A DNA stretch of 64,000 bases from Pseudomonadota bacterium (GCA_023394965.1 JAEWZX010000024.1:1-64000); one strand, 5' to 3'. Counted from the stretch's first letter, positions 1-9,125 are shown. A program made the numbers and translations. Notes: a model not told the origin generated them from the sequence alone.

Positions 1-13
1 GGATCAAGCGGCG

Positions 14-45
14 AACCGTATTGGGGGCATGCCCCCAATACGGTT
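14..45. repeat. 32-bp perfect palindrome
   Basis: Positions 14-29 are the exact reverse complement of 30-45, with GCATGC at the centre. RNA from either strand would fold into a hairpin with a short loop. No T-run follows on either side, so a classical rho-independent terminator is not supported. It may end transcripts of the small gene at 163-456 or of a gene left of the window. Confidence 0.6.
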
Positions 46-162
46 GTTGCCATTACGCCCAGTGATGGGCATCAAAACGGCCCAAGGCTCTACTCATAGC
101 TGGTAGAAACTTCGGGCTCAGACCAACATATCCGCCCCCTTTTTAGAGCGTTCGCCTTGCTA

Positions 163-456
163 TCAATTGGCGACAGCGTCTTCCACGGCGTTGCCTGCGT
201 TCTGCGCTGCATCGCCAACTTGACCTGCTGCTTCACCCACTTGGTCGGCAGCTCCTGCAATCGCGTTATCCTTGGCGACTTCAGAATTGCTCATTTGAGT
301 GAGGAAGAAAATTCCAACTATCGCGACTACGAGGATCAGCAGGATGATTCCCCAGTTGGTGCCACTTCGTCCACCATCTCGATCAGACACTACAGTGTGA
401 GTGGTATGGGTATTGCCAGCAGAATCAGTCGTTTCAGTGATGCGTTCTTCAGTCAC
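163..456 (-). CDS. Small single-pass membrane protein, unknown function
   Basis: 97 residues. A polar, Thr-rich N-terminus of about 32 residues is followed by one hydrophobic segment (about 34-54, around ILLILVVAIVGIFF) and an Ala/Gly-rich amphipathic tail with repeated GAADQVGEA-like units. The start is a GTG preceded on the minus strand by AGGGAAG. No enzymatic motif is visible. The tail pattern suggests a helical periplasmic or cytoplasmic domain, and I do not recognise a named family. Its start lies beyond the 3' end of the ScfR-like gene, which is on the same strand. Confidence 0.6.
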   Translation of the reverse strand: MTEERITETTDSAGNTHTTHTVVSDRDGGRSGTNWGIILLILVVAIVGIFFLTQMSNSEVAKDNAIAGAADQVGEAAGQVGDAAQNAGNAVEDAVAN

Positions 457-543
457 GGCATATCTTCCCTGAATGGAGTTTATGCATTCGCAAACGCCTT
501 TTGGTGGTTTGCGGTTCCTCGAGCTCAGCTGTTAGTGATTAAC

Positions 544-1920
544 CTATTCGTGTTCGAACGGAGTGAGGCCGCGCCTCACCTTGTCGAAGACAAGTTTTCG
601 GCCGAGAGGTGGAAGGGAGCGCTGGCTGCATTGGGCGCGATGACAAGCGACGCAGCCCGGACCAATCGGCTGCGCATAATCCGAACGCAGAGAAACGCCC
701 CGAGCTTGCGCTAATTCTGTCGCGAGAACTGCTTCGATACCCACTGCGACCACAAACTGTGCGTCGCCAGGGGCACCGCTGCCCTCGACTGTTCGCGCCA
801 TAGTCAACCATCCGCCATCCCGATCACCCGTATTATCGGGCGCAACGAGTTGAACTTGCAGCTCACCTGCACGATCAAAGGCGCGATGGGCGTGCCAGAG
901 TGGACAGCTCACGTCCGCGTCAATGAAGCGCGCGGTACTCGCTCCCGCGAAAGTCTTCGAAAACTGCCCCGCACGGTCGATCCTTACCATAAAAAATGGA
1001 AGGCCGCGCTGCCCTACGCGCTGAAGGGTTGTCAGGCGATGGGCGAGTTGTTCGAAACTGACGCCAAAACGTCTCTCCAGCACGGGCAAATCGTATCCGG
1101 TCGTTTCGCATGCGCGCAGAAATCGACTGTAAGGCATCAACAATGCCGCTGCAAAATATCCGTTCAGGTGTCGCGCAAAGAACGCTCTAGCGGCCCCATC
1201 ATCGAATTTCGCGCCGTTTGCGACCGCCTCTATAACATTGGCGAATTCAAGATTGGCAAGCTGCAATGCGAGCTGGAAATTGCGCGAAGGTATGCTCAAC
1301 ATCTCCGATAACTGGACCTGCCGCGCATGCAGGTCGAGACGTCGCAAACTGTCCGGCATGACATCACGGGGCAAAATTCTGACCGAAAGCTGGTGCCGCT
1401 CCCGCAAACGTTCTGCCAACGCCATACTTATGTCTGCTCGAGACAGCCGCATCTCATCGGCCAGTTCTTCCGCGGCCGAGTCCAGATCTGCGAAGTGGTT
1501 GCGCCACCGCTCAATCTCTCGTCGCGATTCAGAAAGCGGATTATGACCAGTTCGCCCGGACAGGCCCGCATCATCGTATAATCGAGAAAATGCCGCCGCC
1601 ACCTGCGGTAATAAAGAAAGAAATTCCTGCACTTCCTCGCGATCGATCCCAAGGTCTGCGAACCGCTCATCTGCGAAACGTCTGGTAAGACCGTCGATCC
1701 CACCAATGGCGTCGTCTTCGCGCAGCGAGCGGGGATCGAAGTCGAACTGCTCGACCAGGCGCATCATAACCCGCGCACTGACGGGACGCTGGTTGCGCTC
1801 GATCAAGTTGAGATAACTGGGAGAAATATCGAGCCGAGCAGCTGTTGCCGCCTGGGTAAGGCCCTCACGCTTGCGGAGTCGGCGCAAAGCCGGACCAACA
1901 AATAAGGCAGCCTCTGTCAT
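544..1920 (-). CDS. ScfR/RamB/PccR-type XRE regulator of short-chain acyl-CoA metabolism
   Basis: 458 residues. The N-terminal XRE helix-turn-helix (about residues 9-63) contains LTQAATAARLDISPSYLNL and ERNQRP. The middle corresponds to the IrrE-like domain of this family but shows no HExxH motif, so protease activity is not expected. The C-terminus has the family's conserved cysteine cluster GCVACHRAQC followed by SQRSLPP. Known relatives (RamB of actinobacteria, PccR of Rhodobacter) control glyoxylate, acetate or propionate genes. It is transcribed divergently from isocitrate lyase across 150 bp containing TTTACA/TTTGTAAA motifs, which strongly suggests that it regulates aceA and itself. 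Family assignment is firm; target is inferred. Confidence 0.85.
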   Translation of the reverse strand: MTEAALFVGPALRRLRKREGLTQAATAARLDISPSYLNLIERNQRPVSARVMMRLVEQFDFDPRSLREDDAIGGIDGLTRRFADERFADLGIDREEVQEFLSLLPQVAAAFSRLYDDAGLSGRTGHNPLSESRREIERWRNHFADLDSAAEELADEMRLSRADISMALAERLRERHQLSVRILPRDVMPDSLRRLDLHARQVQLSEMLSIPSRNFQLALQLANLEFANVIEAVANGAKFDDGAARAFFARHLNGYFAAALLMPYSRFLRACETTGYDLPVLERRFGVSFEQLAHRLTTLQRVGQRGLPFFMVRIDRAGQFSKTFAGASTARFIDADVSCPLWHAHRAFDRAGELQVQLVAPDNTGDRDGGWLTMARTVEGSGAPGDAQFVVAVGIEAVLATELAQARGVSLRSDYAQPIGPGCVACHRAQCSQRSLPPLGRKLVFDKVRRGLTPFEHE

Positions 1921-2070
1921 ATGTAACTTTCTTTACAGGTTTACAATGTAAATAGCTCAGTCTCGCTTTGTTAGACAAGTTTTTTTGTAAATTTCTCTAT
2001 CGGATCTCGCTTTCCGGCCTCAAAAACATCTGCAGGCGATGACGCCACAAAGCGACGAAGGAGCATCCCC
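1921..2070. promoter_or_regulatory. Divergent scfR-like/aceA control region with candidate operators
   Basis: This AT-rich 150-bp spacer holds a perfect dyad TTTACAATGTAAA at 1940-1952, a further TTTACA half-site at 1932-1937 and TTTGTAAA at 1984-1991. PccR-type regulators are reported to bind TTTGCAAA-like elements, so these are plausible binding sites for the adjacent regulator. The dyad begins 20 bp upstream of the regulator's start codon, consistent with autoregulation. An AAGGAG ribosome binding site for aceA lies at 2058-2063. Confidence 0.6.
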
Positions 2071-3669
2071 GTGACCTACTCGGCCCGGATCAAAGAACTG
2101 AACGAAACCATCGCTTCCAACGGTGCGCCATGGGCGGCAATCGACGCCGAAAGCGCTGCGCGAATGGTCGTCCAGAACCGCTTCCGTACGGGTCTCGATA
2201 TTGCCCGCTACACTGCGAAGATCATGCGTGAAGACATGGAAGCTTATGATCGCGATCCGGCGAATTATACTCAGTCGCTAGGTACGTGGCACGGCTTCAT
2301 CGCCCAGCAGAAGATGATCAGCATTAAAAAGCACTTCGGCAGCACAAAACGCCGGTACCTCTACCTCTCGGGCTGGATGGTTGCCGCACTGCGCAGCGAG
2401 TTCGGCCCCTTGCCCGACCAGTCGATGCACGAAAAAACCAGTGTGCCCGCGCTGATTGATGAACTCTACACCTTCCTCAAACAGGCCGACGCCCGCGAAC
2501 TGGGCGGCCTGTTCCGCCAACTCGATGAAACCAAGGCCAATGGCGATGCGGTCAACACCCATCGTCTGCTGAAGGAGATCGACGAGCACGAAACGCATGT
2601 CGTGCCTATCATAGCCGACATCGACGCCGGCTTCGGCAATGCGGAGGCGACCTATCTGCTCGCCAAAAAAATGATTGAAGCCGGTGCCTGCGCCCTGCAG
2701 ATCGAGAACCAGGTGTCGGACGAAAAGCAGTGCGGCCACCAGGACGGCAAGGTTACCGTGCCTCACGAGGACTTCCTGCAGAAGATCCGCGCGATCCGTT
2801 ATGCCTTCCTCGAACTCGGCGTGCCTGACGGCATCATCGTTGCCCGTACCGACAGCTTGGGCGCAGGCCTCACCAAGCAGATTGCCTATTCAACCCAGCC
2901 GGGCGACTTGGGCGACCAATACAACAGCTTTCTTGATTGCGACGAGGTCGATCCGGCCGAAATCACCAACGGTCAGGTTTTCATTAGTCGGGACGGAAAG
3001 TTGATGACGCCAAAACGTCTTCCCAGCAATCTCTACCAGTTCCGTGCCGGCACGGGTGAGGATCGCTGTGTGCTAGATTGCATTACCGCTCTCGAAAATG
3101 GTGCCGATCTGCTGTGGATCGAAACCGAGAAACCGCATATTGGCCAGATCGGTGGGATGGTGAACCGCATCCGTGAAGTGATCCCCAACGCTAAGCTGGT
3201 CTACAACAACTCGCCCAGCTTCAACTGGACACTCAATTTCCGTCAGCAGGTGTTCGACGCCTGGGAAGCGGACGGCAAGGACGTGTCGGCTTACGACCGC
3301 GCCAAGTTGATGAGCGTGGACTACGACGGCACAGAACTGGCGGCAGAGGCCGACGAGCGTATCCGGACGTTCCAGAAGGACGCGGCGCGCGAAGCGGGCA
3401 TCTTCCATCACCTCATCACATTGCCGACCTATCACACAGCCGCACTGAGCACGGACAATCTCGCCCGCGAATACTTCGGCGATGCTGGAATGCTTGGCTA
3501 CGTCAAGAACGTGCAGCGCGAGGAAATTCGCCAAGGCATCGCATGCGTGAAGCATCAGAATATGGCTGGATCGGACATTGGTGACGATCACAAGGAGTAC
3601 TTTGCCGGTGAAGCGGCACTCAAGGCTGGCGGCAAGGACAACACCATGAACCAGTTCGCTGCGGCGTAA
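2071..3669 (+). CDS. aceA: Isocitrate lyase
   Basis: 532 residues. Splits isocitrate to glyoxylate and succinate, the first glyoxylate-shunt step needed for growth on acetate or fatty acids. The catalytic signature is KQCGH (about residues 219-223) rather than the KKCGH of the shorter E. coli-type enzyme. The length and KQCGH match the long subfamily found in Pseudomonas and many alphaproteobacteria. Conserved neighbours include IIADIDAGFGN and ALQIENQVSDE. Start is GTG with a well-spaced AAGGAG. The gene is followed after 11 bp by a small ORF and then a strong terminator, forming a two-gene unit. Malate synthase is not in the window; an acetyl-CoA synthetase lies at 47.5 kb. Confidence 0.97.
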   Translation: MTYSARIKELNETIASNGAPWAAIDAESAARMVVQNRFRTGLDIARYTAKIMREDMEAYDRDPANYTQSLGTWHGFIAQQKMISIKKHFGSTKRRYLYLSGWMVAALRSEFGPLPDQSMHEKTSVPALIDELYTFLKQADARELGGLFRQLDETKANGDAVNTHRLLKEIDEHETHVVPIIADIDAGFGNAEATYLLAKKMIEAGACALQIENQVSDEKQCGHQDGKVTVPHEDFLQKIRAIRYAFLELGVPDGIIVARTDSLGAGLTKQIAYSTQPGDLGDQYNSFLDCDEVDPAEITNGQVFISRDGKLMTPKRLPSNLYQFRAGTGEDRCVLDCITALENGADLLWIETEKPHIGQIGGMVNRIREVIPNAKLVYNNSPSFNWTLNFRQQVFDAWEADGKDVSAYDRAKLMSVDYDGTELAAEADERIRTFQKDAAREAGIFHHLITLPTYHTAALSTDNLAREYFGDAGMLGYVKNVQREEIRQGIACVKHQNMAGSDIGDDHKEYFAGEAALKAGGKDNTMNQFAAA

Positions 3670-3680
3670 GGAGAGGAAGG

Positions 3681-3869
3681 ATGACCACCATGACCGACGA
3701 CACTCCGAAGACCGAGCCTGGGCGCGCCCGCGCGCTGTTTTCAACCGCCGACTTCCGCCTGCTGCGAACCGCGCTCACGGCATATGCCCGGCAAACCGAT
3801 GATCGTGAGGAACTCGCCCGGATTAACGCGCTGCACCATCGGCTGGGGACTTACGTACCCTCCGAGTAA
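3681..3869 (+). CDS. Small aceA-linked protein, unknown function
   Basis: 62 residues, acidic N-terminus, then a helical stretch around FSTADFRLLRTALTAYARQ ending in LHHRLGTYVPSE. It begins 11 bp after aceA with a strong AAGGAGAGGAAGG ribosome binding site and shares the terminator, so co-expression with isocitrate lyase is likely. I know of no assigned function. The helix with conserved-looking Leu/Arg spacing could be a protein-protein interaction element. Confidence 0.65.
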   Translation: MTTMTDDTPKTEPGRARALFSTADFRLLRTALTAYARQTDDREELARINALHHRLGTYVPSE

Positions 3870-3905
3870 CCCAAACCCTCACAAGTTCTCCTGGGGAGGA
3901 GATAC

Positions 3906-3946
3906 GGCCGCCGGAGCGCCCCAAAGCTCCGGCGGCCACATTTTTT
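3906..3946 (+). terminator. Rho-independent terminator of the aceA unit
   Basis: A perfect 12-bp GC-rich stem (3906-3917 with 3926-3937) closes an 8-nt loop and is followed by CACA and six T residues (3941-3946). It lies between the convergent aceA unit and the amidohydrolase gene. The T-run serves plus-strand transcription. Confidence 0.9.
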
Positions 3947-3957
3947 ATCCGACTGGT

Positions 3958-5292
3958 TCAGGCACCGCCGCGCGGCATCAGATCGATGGCAGAACTGGCC
4001 AAAGCTTCGGCACCTGTCTCGATCACCTTTTCCGCGTCCGGTGCCCAAAATGGCGAATGCAGCGAAGGCAGGGGCTTGCCCTGCTTCTCCAGCGCATCGA
4101 GCATGGGCTGCGTTGTGCCGCTGATCCAGAAGATCATCGCTTCGACATCCTCTGGTGCTGCGCGACGGAACTGGCTGAAATCTTCACCACCCATCACTGC
4201 CGGCCATTCCATCACGCGATCGTCACCAAACCTCTTCCTGAAACCATCGGCCAGTCTGCCACTGAGTTCTAGGTCGTTGAACGCCGCAGGAGTGTGAGGA
4301 TCCTTTACCGTAACTTCGGGCATCATATCGTCAGGCAAGCCGGCGGCGATTGCCTCCCCTCGGGCGACACGATGAATACCATCGAGCAATAGCGTACGGC
4401 TTTCGTCGGAGTAGCTGCGCACAGTCAGTTGCAGCTTGGCTTCATCGCTGATGATATTGTGCTTGGCCCCCGCATGGAAACTGCCCACTGTGATTACAGC
4501 GGGATCAAGCGGAGAGGAATCGCGACTGACAATAGTCTGCAATTTGATTACTATCGCGCTTGCCAGAACAATGGGGTCTTTCGTGGTGTGCGGATAAGCT
4601 CCATGGCCGCCCACCCCTTTCACAGTGACATCGACACTATCGACATTGGCCAGTGCATAGCCCGGTGTATACCCGATGGTGCCAGCAGGTGCAGGCGCAG
4701 CGGCATCATGGAAAGCAAGAGCATAATCAGGTTTGGGAAAGCGGGTGTAGAGACCGTCTTCGATCATCGCGAGGGCGCCAAGCCCCAGCTCCTCTGCTGG
4801 CTGTAGAACCATCACCAGTGTGCCTTGCCAGCTGTCTTTATTGCGCGTCAGTAATTGCGCTGCGCCGATGAAGGCAGCCATGTGAGTATCGTGGCCGCAG
4901 GCATGCATGACACCGGTCGTGACACCGCTTTCAGGTGTAGCTCTTTCCTTGCTGGCAAAGGGCAATCCGGTCTGTTCCACCACTGGTAGCCCATCCATGT
5001 CCGCACGCAGCAAAACCGTAGGGCCATCGCCATTTTTCATGATCGAAACAACGCCAGTCTTACCGACACCTTCGGTTACCTCGAACCCGAGATCGCGCAT
5101 TCTCTTGGCAAGCTTGGCAGCGGTCTTGTGTTCTTCAAAACTGAGTTCGGGATGGGCGTGGAGATCGCGGTAGAGCTCCATTAGTTCCGGCATATCGCCG
5201 ACAAGTTCGGTGCGAAGATCGTCTGCCTGCGCCGGTGCAGCAAGGCTAATCGCCAGCGCTGTCAGAGATGTTGGAATAAGTTTAAATGCCAT
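3958..5292 (-). CDS. Exported M20-family amidohydrolase/peptidase
   Basis: 444 residues from the ATG at 5290-5292, chosen because GGAGGGG precedes it and the product then starts with a clear signal peptide ending around APAQA-DD. A longer in-frame start 39 bp upstream would bury this signal. The M20 metal site is visible in MHACGHDTHMAAF (His/Asp ligands), with EE in PAEELGLGA and a later HAGAKHNIISDEA typical of the dimerisation region. Relatives hydrolyse N-acyl amino acids or hippurate; substrate is unknown here. Periplasmic location is inferred from the signal peptide. Confidence 0.88.
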   Translation of the reverse strand: MAFKLIPTSLTALAISLAAPAQADDLRTELVGDMPELMELYRDLHAHPELSFEEHKTAAKLAKRMRDLGFEVTEGVGKTGVVSIMKNGDGPTVLLRADMDGLPVVEQTGLPFASKERATPESGVTTGVMHACGHDTHMAAFIGAAQLLTRNKDSWQGTLVMVLQPAEELGLGALAMIEDGLYTRFPKPDYALAFHDAAAPAPAGTIGYTPGYALANVDSVDVTVKGVGGHGAYPHTTKDPIVLASAIVIKLQTIVSRDSSPLDPAVITVGSFHAGAKHNIISDEAKLQLTVRSYSDESRTLLLDGIHRVARGEAIAAGLPDDMMPEVTVKDPHTPAAFNDLELSGRLADGFRKRFGDDRVMEWPAVMGGEDFSQFRRAAPEDVEAMIFWISGTTQPMLDALEKQGKPLPSLHSPFWAPDAEKVIETGAEALASSAIDLMPRGGA

Positions 5293-5843
5293 CTCGGCTC
5301 CCCTCCAGGATGAAGACGCCCCAAAGCTCAAACCGTTGCCCCGGAACGTGCGTGAATTTAATCCACTTTCTTGCAGAGGATCGCAGCCTAGGAAAGCCTA
5401 CTCATCGTGTCGGCTCTGACTCGAATGGTGAAGCGGAATAGCCTCTATGGGCATCGCGAGAGTTCAGGGAATTTCCAGCTGATATCCAGTGTCGGAGCCA
5501 GCTGTTTTGGGATCGACAAAAGAACTGCCGCTTGGTTCGACCGGATCGTATCTTCGACAAAACTGCTGGTGTCCACGATGTCGATAAACGGAGCAAAAAT
5601 CGGAAACTCGCGCGTTTAACTCTCATAGACTTAGTTTATAAAGTTCCCGCTGCGAGCGCGAAAGCGAAACGCAGCAGCGCATTACAAGTCAAAGCGGCAC
5701 GAAGAATGCGCAACAAAGCGAGGCCAACAAGCGCAATATAGGCCCACTTCCCGACCGGTCCGTCGATATCCCCAAATCGTGCGACAAACTCTGGCACGAA
5801 CAGCGCGACAACAGTATCCACTTCGCAGTCCCGGACACGCCGT
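5293..5843. other. 551-bp intergenic region with a possible gene remnant
   Basis: No convincing intact gene. On the minus strand, around 5455-5607, an open stretch encodes a protein-like tail (FIDIVDTSSFVEDTIRSNQ and LDISWKFPEL) ending at a stop but lacking a start. A second stretch (5636-5863) has a hydrophobic helix. These look like fragments of lost genes or chance coding. No strong terminator or RNA gene was seen. Confidence 0.35.
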
Positions 5844-7643
5844 TCACAATCCGTAGCTGACAACCAGACCGATAGACAGCACCGTCACCATGATCAGCAC
5901 CAACGGAACTCCTGTACGCACGTAATCGCTGAATTCGTAAGAGCCTTCCGCCATGATCAACATGTTGGTCTGATAGGCAATCGGAGTCGCGTAACACAAA
6001 TTGCACCCGAACAGCACTGCCAGCACCAAAGGTTCAGGCGGCAGGCCCAGCTTGGCTGCGATGGCAAAGGCAATCGGTGTTCCGACGGTCGCGGCCGTGG
6101 CGTTGGAAGCAAAGTTCGTGAGGAAAGTCATCGCCAGCATGATCGCCGCCAATGCCGCCCCTGGCGATAGATAGTCGAGGCCCGCAGCCATGACGCTGCC
6201 TATCCAATCAGCAGCACCACTTTCCAGAATGATCCGGCCAAGCGCAATACTTGCTGCCACAAGCACGATCACGCTGCCGGAAAGGCCGCGCCCGACGCGA
6301 TCGAACTTCACACATCCGGTGACAAACATCAGAATGGCACCCGCCAGCGACGCAATAGCGATCGGGACAAGGCCGACCGAAGCGAAAGCGATTGATCCCC
6401 CCATGATACCTGCAGCCAGTGCAGCCTTGGAGCGGCGCGGCAATTCCCGCATTCCTTCCAGCTGAAGCAAACTGTCGGCACGCGCGAAATGCTGCATATC
6501 GTCGGGTAACCCCATCACCAGAAGCACGTCTCCTTCAGCGAAACGAAGATCGCCGCCTTCGGAAAACTGCTCTTTCTCGCCCACCAGGCGATGCGGACGA
6601 TGCGTCCCGATCACCGCCACACCATAAAGATCAGCGATGCCCGAGCTCGGTAAGGTGCGACCGATCAGGCGAGAATCGGCGGTGACAATCATTTCGCCCA
6701 CAGCAATGTCGGTTCCGGTTTCATTCGACCGTCGACGGATCCGATCGATCACCCAGCTTGGCGCGGCATCCCCGCGCAAAGTGGCCATCGCCTCCTCGAT
6801 CGCCTCATGGGTTCCAGTCATGCGCAGGCGGTGCTGGGGACGCAGCAGGCCGACAGGAACTTCGTGAAATTCTATTCCTGTCGGAAGGCGCGAACTGAGT
6901 TCGGCAAGCTCACGTCCGTTCAGGACGGAATCTTCGGTTACCCGCAGTCTGGTCTCGAACAATCGCTGCGCATGAACGGTTTCGATCCGATTATCGCCCA
7001 ACATCCGCGGCAGGACGATCCAAACGAAGGGTAATGCCACCAGCGATGCGATCAGCACAATCGGGGTAAAATGGAAAACGCCCATTTCCGGCATGCCCAG
7101 ATCAACCGCGATCGACACCACAAGAATATTGGTCGATGTGCCGATCGTCGTCGCCATGCCTCCCATAAGCGAGGCGGCGTTCAAGGGGATCAGCGTCTTG
7201 GAAGCGGCCATCGCACCGCGCATAGCCAGATGCACGAATATCGGCATTAGCAGAACCAGGACCGGCGTGTTGTTGATGCCCATCGACAGAAGGAAGGTAA
7301 CCACTAGCGAAAAAAGCAGCCCAAGCTGAAGATTGATCTTGAAGAGGCGTTCGAGAAACCTCGCGGCAGGCTCCAGAGCACCGGTGACGACCAGCCCCCT
7401 CCCCATGATCATAAGCGCACAGATAGTAATCAGCGCGTAATGGCCAAAGCCAGAGAAGGCCACGCCCAGCCCGTCGATCGGCTGTGTGTCGGGAAGCGGG
7501 AAAAAATAAAGGCCGACCGCTATAACGGCGATGGTCAGCAGAGAGATGATCTCCACCGGCATTCGCCCTCGGGCGAAGGCAACGAACATAGCAATAGTCA
7601 CCACCATTGCTGCAATCGCGTGGTAGGAAGGAGCCCCAATCAT
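5844..7643 (-). CDS. SLC13/DASS-type permease with central RCK-C (TrkA-C) domains
   Basis: 599 residues. Two blocks of transmembrane helices flank a soluble middle (about 205-375) that contains two TrkA-C-like repeats, with LPTGIEFHEVPVG near the first and FAEGDVLLVMG near the end of the second. The membrane half carries the SNT-type motif GTSTNILVVS and a second FLTNFASNATAA. Such proteins are sodium-coupled sulfate, dicarboxylate or related anion carriers of the inner membrane; the RCK-C domains may sense ligand. Specific substrate cannot be deduced. It stands alone, with tRNA-Leu upstream on the same strand. Confidence 0.88.
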   Translation of the reverse strand: MIGAPSYHAIAAMVVTIAMFVAFARGRMPVEIISLLTIAVIAVGLYFFPLPDTQPIDGLGVAFSGFGHYALITICALMIMGRGLVVTGALEPAARFLERLFKINLQLGLLFSLVVTFLLSMGINNTPVLVLLMPIFVHLAMRGAMAASKTLIPLNAASLMGGMATTIGTSTNILVVSIAVDLGMPEMGVFHFTPIVLIASLVALPFVWIVLPRMLGDNRIETVHAQRLFETRLRVTEDSVLNGRELAELSSRLPTGIEFHEVPVGLLRPQHRLRMTGTHEAIEEAMATLRGDAAPSWVIDRIRRRSNETGTDIAVGEMIVTADSRLIGRTLPSSGIADLYGVAVIGTHRPHRLVGEKEQFSEGGDLRFAEGDVLLVMGLPDDMQHFARADSLLQLEGMRELPRRSKAALAAGIMGGSIAFASVGLVPIAIASLAGAILMFVTGCVKFDRVGRGLSGSVIVLVAASIALGRIILESGAADWIGSVMAAGLDYLSPGAALAAIMLAMTFLTNFASNATAATVGTPIAFAIAAKLGLPPEPLVLAVLFGCNLCYATPIAYQTNMLIMAEGSYEFSDYVRTGVPLVLIMVTVLSIGLVVSYGL

Positions 7644-7690
7644 CCTGTTATGTGCCTTCCAAACTATCCTCTACGAAGCAAGGAATAGTT

Positions 7691-7775
7691 TGGTACCCCC
7701 GGCCGGACTCGAACCGGCACTTCGTAAGAAACTCGATTTTGAGTCGAGCGCGTCTACCAATTCCGCCACAGGGGC
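7691..7775 (-). tRNA. tRNA-Leu (anticodon CAA)
   Basis: The minus strand reads as an 85-nt class II tRNA: D-arm GCGGAATTGGTAGACGC, anticodon stem CTCGA/TCGAG around loop CTCAAAA (anticodon CAA), a long variable arm, T-arm GCCGG-TTCGAGT-CCGGC, and an encoded CCA. The first acceptor pair is G-U, the rest pair normally. Confidence 0.95.
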
Positions 7776-7793
7776 ACTGGGTCGGGAGCGCGG

Positions 7794-7822
7794 CGGATAG
7801 CTTGCAGATGCGCCCGGTTCAA
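7794..7822 (-). promoter_or_regulatory. Promoter of tRNA-Leu
   Basis: On the minus strand TTGAAC and TATCCG are separated by exactly 17 bp, with the -10 hexamer 18 bp upstream of the tRNA 5' end. The same layout precedes the tRNA-Asp, tRNA-Pro and tRNA-Asn genes. Confidence 0.55.
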
Positions 7823-7842
7823 GCGTCTAGTGCAGCCGAAGG

Positions 7843-8196
7843 TTAGAAATCCATGCCGATCGCAATATGGGCTAGGCGCGGGGCGTTTTTGAATTTGGCT
7901 CCCATAGCGCCGACCGACAGAACCGGGCCATCATCCGCGATTTCCATTTGCATCGCTGGCGGATTGAAATCCCGAAGATCTATATTGCGTGGAAGCACGG
8001 GCTTACCAGGCAAAGCATCCTCGCTTGCCATAACCCCAGCGGCCGGGATTGTAGAAAGGTCGAAATCATGGGGTAATGGATTGGTAGATTGTGCCGCAGT
8101 TGACTTGACACTCTTGGCTGCCGCGGGACAACCACATACGGCGCAAATCGCAGCAATTCCAAGCACCTTCAACACCCGCGACCTCTTGAGCTTCAT
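7843..8196 (-). CDS. Secreted or lipid-anchored small protein, unknown function
   Basis: 117 residues. Basic N-terminus MKLKRSR, then a hydrophobic stretch LKVLGIAAICAVCGC followed by AAAKS, compatible with signal peptidase I cleavage or a poor lipobox. The mature part is Pro/Asp-rich with no recognised domain (DFDLSTIPAAGV, LPRNIDLRDFNPP). It lies upstream of tRNA-Leu and downstream of the inositol-phosphatase-like gene, all on the minus strand. Confidence 0.55.
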   Translation of the reverse strand: MKLKRSRVLKVLGIAAICAVCGCPAAAKSVKSTAAQSTNPLPHDFDLSTIPAAGVMASEDALPGKPVLPRNIDLRDFNPPAMQMEIADDGPVLSVGAMGAKFKNAPRLAHIAIGMDF

Positions 8197-8264
8197 TACT
8201 CAAGAGACGTCGTTTGCGAAAGTTGGTTCCCGGTTTCAGAAACCAGCCGCGCCCCGCCAGCAGC

Positions 8265-9086
8265 CTAGGCTTTCAGGGCAGAGACCAGAAGCTTGTGCAA
8301 TTTCGAATGCAATATATCGTTGGCGGCCAGCACCTGAGCCGAATGGATGGGCTGCGACCGGCCACGGAAATCGGAAACGAAGCCACCCGCTTCGCGCACG
8401 ATCAGGCAACCGGCAGCTGTATCCCAATCGTTGAGATCACTCTCCCAAAACCCATCAAAACGACCAGCTGCCAACCAAGCAAGATCCAGCGAGGCGGCGC
8501 CATAACGCCGAATACCTGCCACCTGAGGGCCGATAGCGCTGAATATCTTCGTCCATTCGCCAAAATTACCATGACCTTGAAACGGAATGCCCGTAGCGAT
8601 CAACGCCTCAGGCAAAGTACGACGCGCCGAAACCCGCAGGCGACCATCATGCAGCCAGGCGCCACGGCTCTTCTCGGCCCAGAAGGTTTCATCGGTAATG
8701 GGATTATAGACGACAGCGGCCGTAACATCGCCCCAGCCCCCACCGCCAAGCTTGGGTTCCTGCACCGCAATGCTGATCGCGAAGTGGGGGATGCCGTGAA
8801 GAAAATTGCTGGTGCCATCAAGCGGATCGACAATCCAGCGAGGCTTGCTGTCGTCACCTTCGATCACCCCAGCCTCTTCCATCACGAAACCCCAATCGGG
8901 CCGCGCGGCGAGCAGTTCGTCATAGATCGTGCGCTCTGCGATCCGGTCTGCCTTCGATACGAAATCGGCTGGTCCCTTGCGGCTGACCTGAAGGTGCTCG
9001 ACCTCGCCAAAGTCACGGCGCAGGCGACCACCGGCCTTTCGTGCGGCTTTTTCCATTACGCGGATGACACCCGATAAAACGGCCAT
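8265..9086 (-). CDS. suhB: Inositol monophosphatase family protein (SuhB-like)
   Basis: 273 residues. Metal-dependent sugar-phosphate phosphatase fold. Motif A is WIVDPLDGTSNFLHG with the paired Asp ligands, an upstream Glu pair is in VMEEAGV, and motif B is DWDTAAGCLIVREAGG. In E. coli SuhB also acts in rRNA antitermination; in alphaproteobacteria the enzyme role (myo-inositol-1-phosphate, possibly other sugar phosphates) is the safe call. It lies downstream of efp on the same strand with a hairpin in the 157-bp gap. Confidence 0.9.
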   Translation of the reverse strand: MAVLSGVIRVMEKAARKAGGRLRRDFGEVEHLQVSRKGPADFVSKADRIAERTIYDELLAARPDWGFVMEEAGVIEGDDSKPRWIVDPLDGTSNFLHGIPHFAISIAVQEPKLGGGGWGDVTAAVVYNPITDETFWAEKSRGAWLHDGRLRVSARRTLPEALIATGIPFQGHGNFGEWTKIFSAIGPQVAGIRRYGAASLDLAWLAAGRFDGFWESDLNDWDTAAGCLIVREAGGFVSDFRGRSQPIHSAQVLAANDILHSKLHKLLVSALKA

Positions 9087-9125
9087 GAGAACTCTCTTAC
9101 TCGGTCAGGATTAGGATCATCGGTA

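Noticed and set aside
7607..7846. Plus-strand ORF across tRNA-Leu ending in an IPPQGH-type segment
   Set aside because: It is a chance translation of the antisense strand of tRNA-Leu; no upstream signals.
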